This document shows, piece after piece, positions 6,336 through 7,471 of a DNA stretch of 7,471 nt (positions are counted from its first letter, which is position 1; the number at the start of each line of letters is the position of its first letter). Both the position numbers and the translations under genes were made by a program. This DNA is from Deltaproteobacteria bacterium (GTDB lineage Bacteria; Myxococcota_A; UBA796; UBA2385), in the NCBI GenBank assembly GCA_016845285.1, contig JAERSX010000478.1, forward strand, positions 1-7,471. The letters run 5' to 3'. The notes beneath the pieces are model-generated. The model ran no database searches, was not told the DNA's origin, and saw only the letters and a program-made list of their open reading frames with translations.

Positions 6336-7378
6336 TGGTTGCCTTGACCCTCGCGCTTGCGCTCGGGGGCCCTGCGGAGGCCGCTGAGGTCTCCGTGACG
6401 CAGCGGGGCCATGCCTCGAATCCCGTCTGGTCACCCGGCGGTGACTGGCTGGCCTTCGAAGTGAACGACTTTAGTGGCTCGATCTCGATGTACGTGGCCA
6501 AGGTGCAGGGGGCCAACCCTGTAGGCACCGCCAGCAAGGTCAACTTGCCGGGCGGGAGCTCCCAGTTCGGCGCGTCTGGAAGCATCGCGGCTGCGCCCAC
6601 CTGGCACCCCGATGGCATGGTCATCTTCGAGGGGAGCAATTCGGGTGGGACCACACGGCTCTACTTCTGGCAACCGGGTGGTGCCGCGGCCACCGAGCTC
6701 CTCAGCGTGGGGCAGGCCCCAGGTGATCTGAGCTGGCCGTCCTTTGCGCCCAACGGCATGCGCTTGTCCTTTGTGAGCGATCACACGGGCAGCGGAGACA
6801 TCTACGCGTGGGATCGGGCCTCCAACAAGGTGGACAAGCTTGCGTCGAGCAACTTCTCCGAGATGGCTCCACGCTACAAGTCGGACTCGGCCACCCTGGC
6901 CTACTCACGAAAGAACCAGGGCGGCGAAGACCTCTTCATGATGTCCAATGGACAGTCGGTGCCCCGCATCGGTGGCAACGGCGACCAGAGTCGGCCGGTG
7001 TGGACCGGCGAGAGCATCGTGTACTTCAGCAATGAGCGCGGTGAAGAGCACTGGGACATCGTGATGAGCGCCGGCGTGGGCAAGAAGCTGGTGATCGCCC
7101 GCGATGTTCGGCTGCCCATCCGCGCTGCGCCCGCACTGAGCCCGGACGGCAAGTGGGTGGCCTTTGGCTACAGCGATCCTGAGAAGGCCGGAAAGATCGG
7201 CCTTGTGAAGACAGACGGAAGCGGCGGCAGCGCCACCATCGACACCGGCAAGGTAGCCGCCGGCGAGCCCTGCATCGTGGAGTCGGGTGGCCGGATGTAC
7301 CTGGCCTACACGGCGCTGCCCAGCGAAGGCGCGGACTGGCGCAAGCTCCACATCGTCGACGTCACCGGCCAGTTCTGA
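6332..7378 (+). CDS. Exported PD40/TolB-like beta-propeller protein
   Basis: This is a 348-residue protein with a short hydrophobic N-terminus (MMVALTLALALGGPAEA, probable cleavage after A17), unusual in lacking any Lys or Arg in its n-region. The rest is a chain of PD40/TolB-type blades: NPVWSPGGDWLAFE (30-43), APTWHPDGMVIFEGSN (88-103), WPSFAPNGMRLSFVSD (135-150) ending in GDIYAWD, APRYKSDSATLAYSR (179-193) with EDLFMMS, RPVWTGESIVYFSNERG (221-237) with DIVMS, and APALSPDGKWVAFGYSD (266-282) with GKIGLVKTD. A more degenerate seventh unit covers about 312-344. The TolB N-terminal domain is absent, so this is a stand-alone propeller and not TolB itself. Such propellers usually act as periplasmic or surface binding scaffolds; no catalytic residues are apparent. 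It is probably the last gene of the operon. Specific function unknown. Confidence 0.88.
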   Translation: MMVALTLALALGGPAEAAEVSVTQRGHASNPVWSPGGDWLAFEVNDFSGSISMYVAKVQGANPVGTASKVNLPGGSSQFGASGSIAAAPTWHPDGMVIFEGSNSGGTTRLYFWQPGGAAATELLSVGQAPGDLSWPSFAPNGMRLSFVSDHTGSGDIYAWDRASNKVDKLASSNFSEMAPRYKSDSATLAYSRKNQGGEDLFMMSNGQSVPRIGGNGDQSRPVWTGESIVYFSNERGEEHWDIVMSAGVGKKLVIARDVRLPIRAAPALSPDGKWVAFGYSDPEKAGKIGLVKTDGSGGSATIDTGKVAAGEPCIVESGGRMYLAYTALPSEGADWRKLHIVDVTGQF

Positions 7379-7385
7379 GGCGCAC

Positions 7386-7408
7386 GGTCTCGCTGCTGAA
7401 GCGCGACC
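7386..7408. terminator. Weak hairpin between convergent genes, possible terminator
   Basis: ggtc-t-cgc (7386-7393) can pair with gcg-c-gacc (7401-7408), with one internal mismatch and a 7-nt loop. It sits 8 nt after the propeller stop codon and just before the stop of the putative convergent gene, so it could serve both. No U-tract follows on either strand, so intrinsic termination would be weak at best. Confidence 0.25.
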
Positions 7409-7411
7409 CGC

Positions 7412-7471
7412 TCAGAACCACTTGCAGGCGTGATCGCTGACCCAGGTGATGGCGTCGGCGTTTGCGTAGCC
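7412..7471 (-). CDS. Putative 3' end of a convergent gene (partial)
   Basis: Read on the - strand from the window edge, this frame gives 19 codons (GYANADAITWVSDHACKWF) and then a TGA at 7414-7412. Nearly all third positions are G or C, matching the coding style of the window. The peptide is well mixed, with Trp, His and Cys, unlike the Arg/His-rich shadow frames seen elsewhere. The stop lies 33 nt from the stop of the propeller gene, a normal convergent spacing. The fragment is too short to assign a family and could be a chance open stretch. Confidence 0.4.
   Translation of the reverse strand, partial: GYANADAITWVSDHACKWF

Overview
This is a GC-rich window with strong C/G preference at third codon positions. 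Essentially all of it is coding on the + strand. Cleavable signal peptides, a probable outer-membrane beta-barrel and a TolB-like beta-propeller point to a Gram-negative bacterium. The style (family-5 ABC importer, PD40 propeller, PEGA-like module plus barrel) recalls Myxococcota and related lineages, but that placement is inference; no marker gene is present.

Layout. Positions 1-1521 hold most of a family-5 extracellular solute-binding protein, cut at its 5' end by the window edge. A 57-nt gap with a possible hairpin follows. Then come two inner-membrane permeases (1579-2505, 2502-3323) and two ABC ATPases (3320-4057, 4054-5022). Each of these last three genes starts inside the stop codon of the gene before it through an ATGA overlap. 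Together they form a complete peptide/nickel-type (Dpp/Opp-like) importer.

Fifteen nt later, 5038-6231 encodes an exported protein with a helical N-terminal part, a PEGA-like segment, a Lys/Pro linker and a probable beta-barrel. A 100-nt gap separates it from 6332-7378, an exported six- to seven-bladed PD40/TolB-like propeller. That gap is filled by an unlisted 35-codon reading frame joined to both neighbours by ATGA overlaps, and it contains an 8-bp inverted repeat. At the right edge, the last 60 nt look like the 3' end of a convergent gene on the - strand.

How the genes may work together. The binding protein, two permeases and two ATPases should import an oligopeptide or similar ligand across the inner membrane. 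Tight spacing suggests the two downstream envelope proteins are co-expressed with the importer and may extend it toward the outer membrane; this is a hypothesis from gene order only. The operon promoter must lie upstream of the window. I saw no mobile element, RNA gene or CRISPR array.
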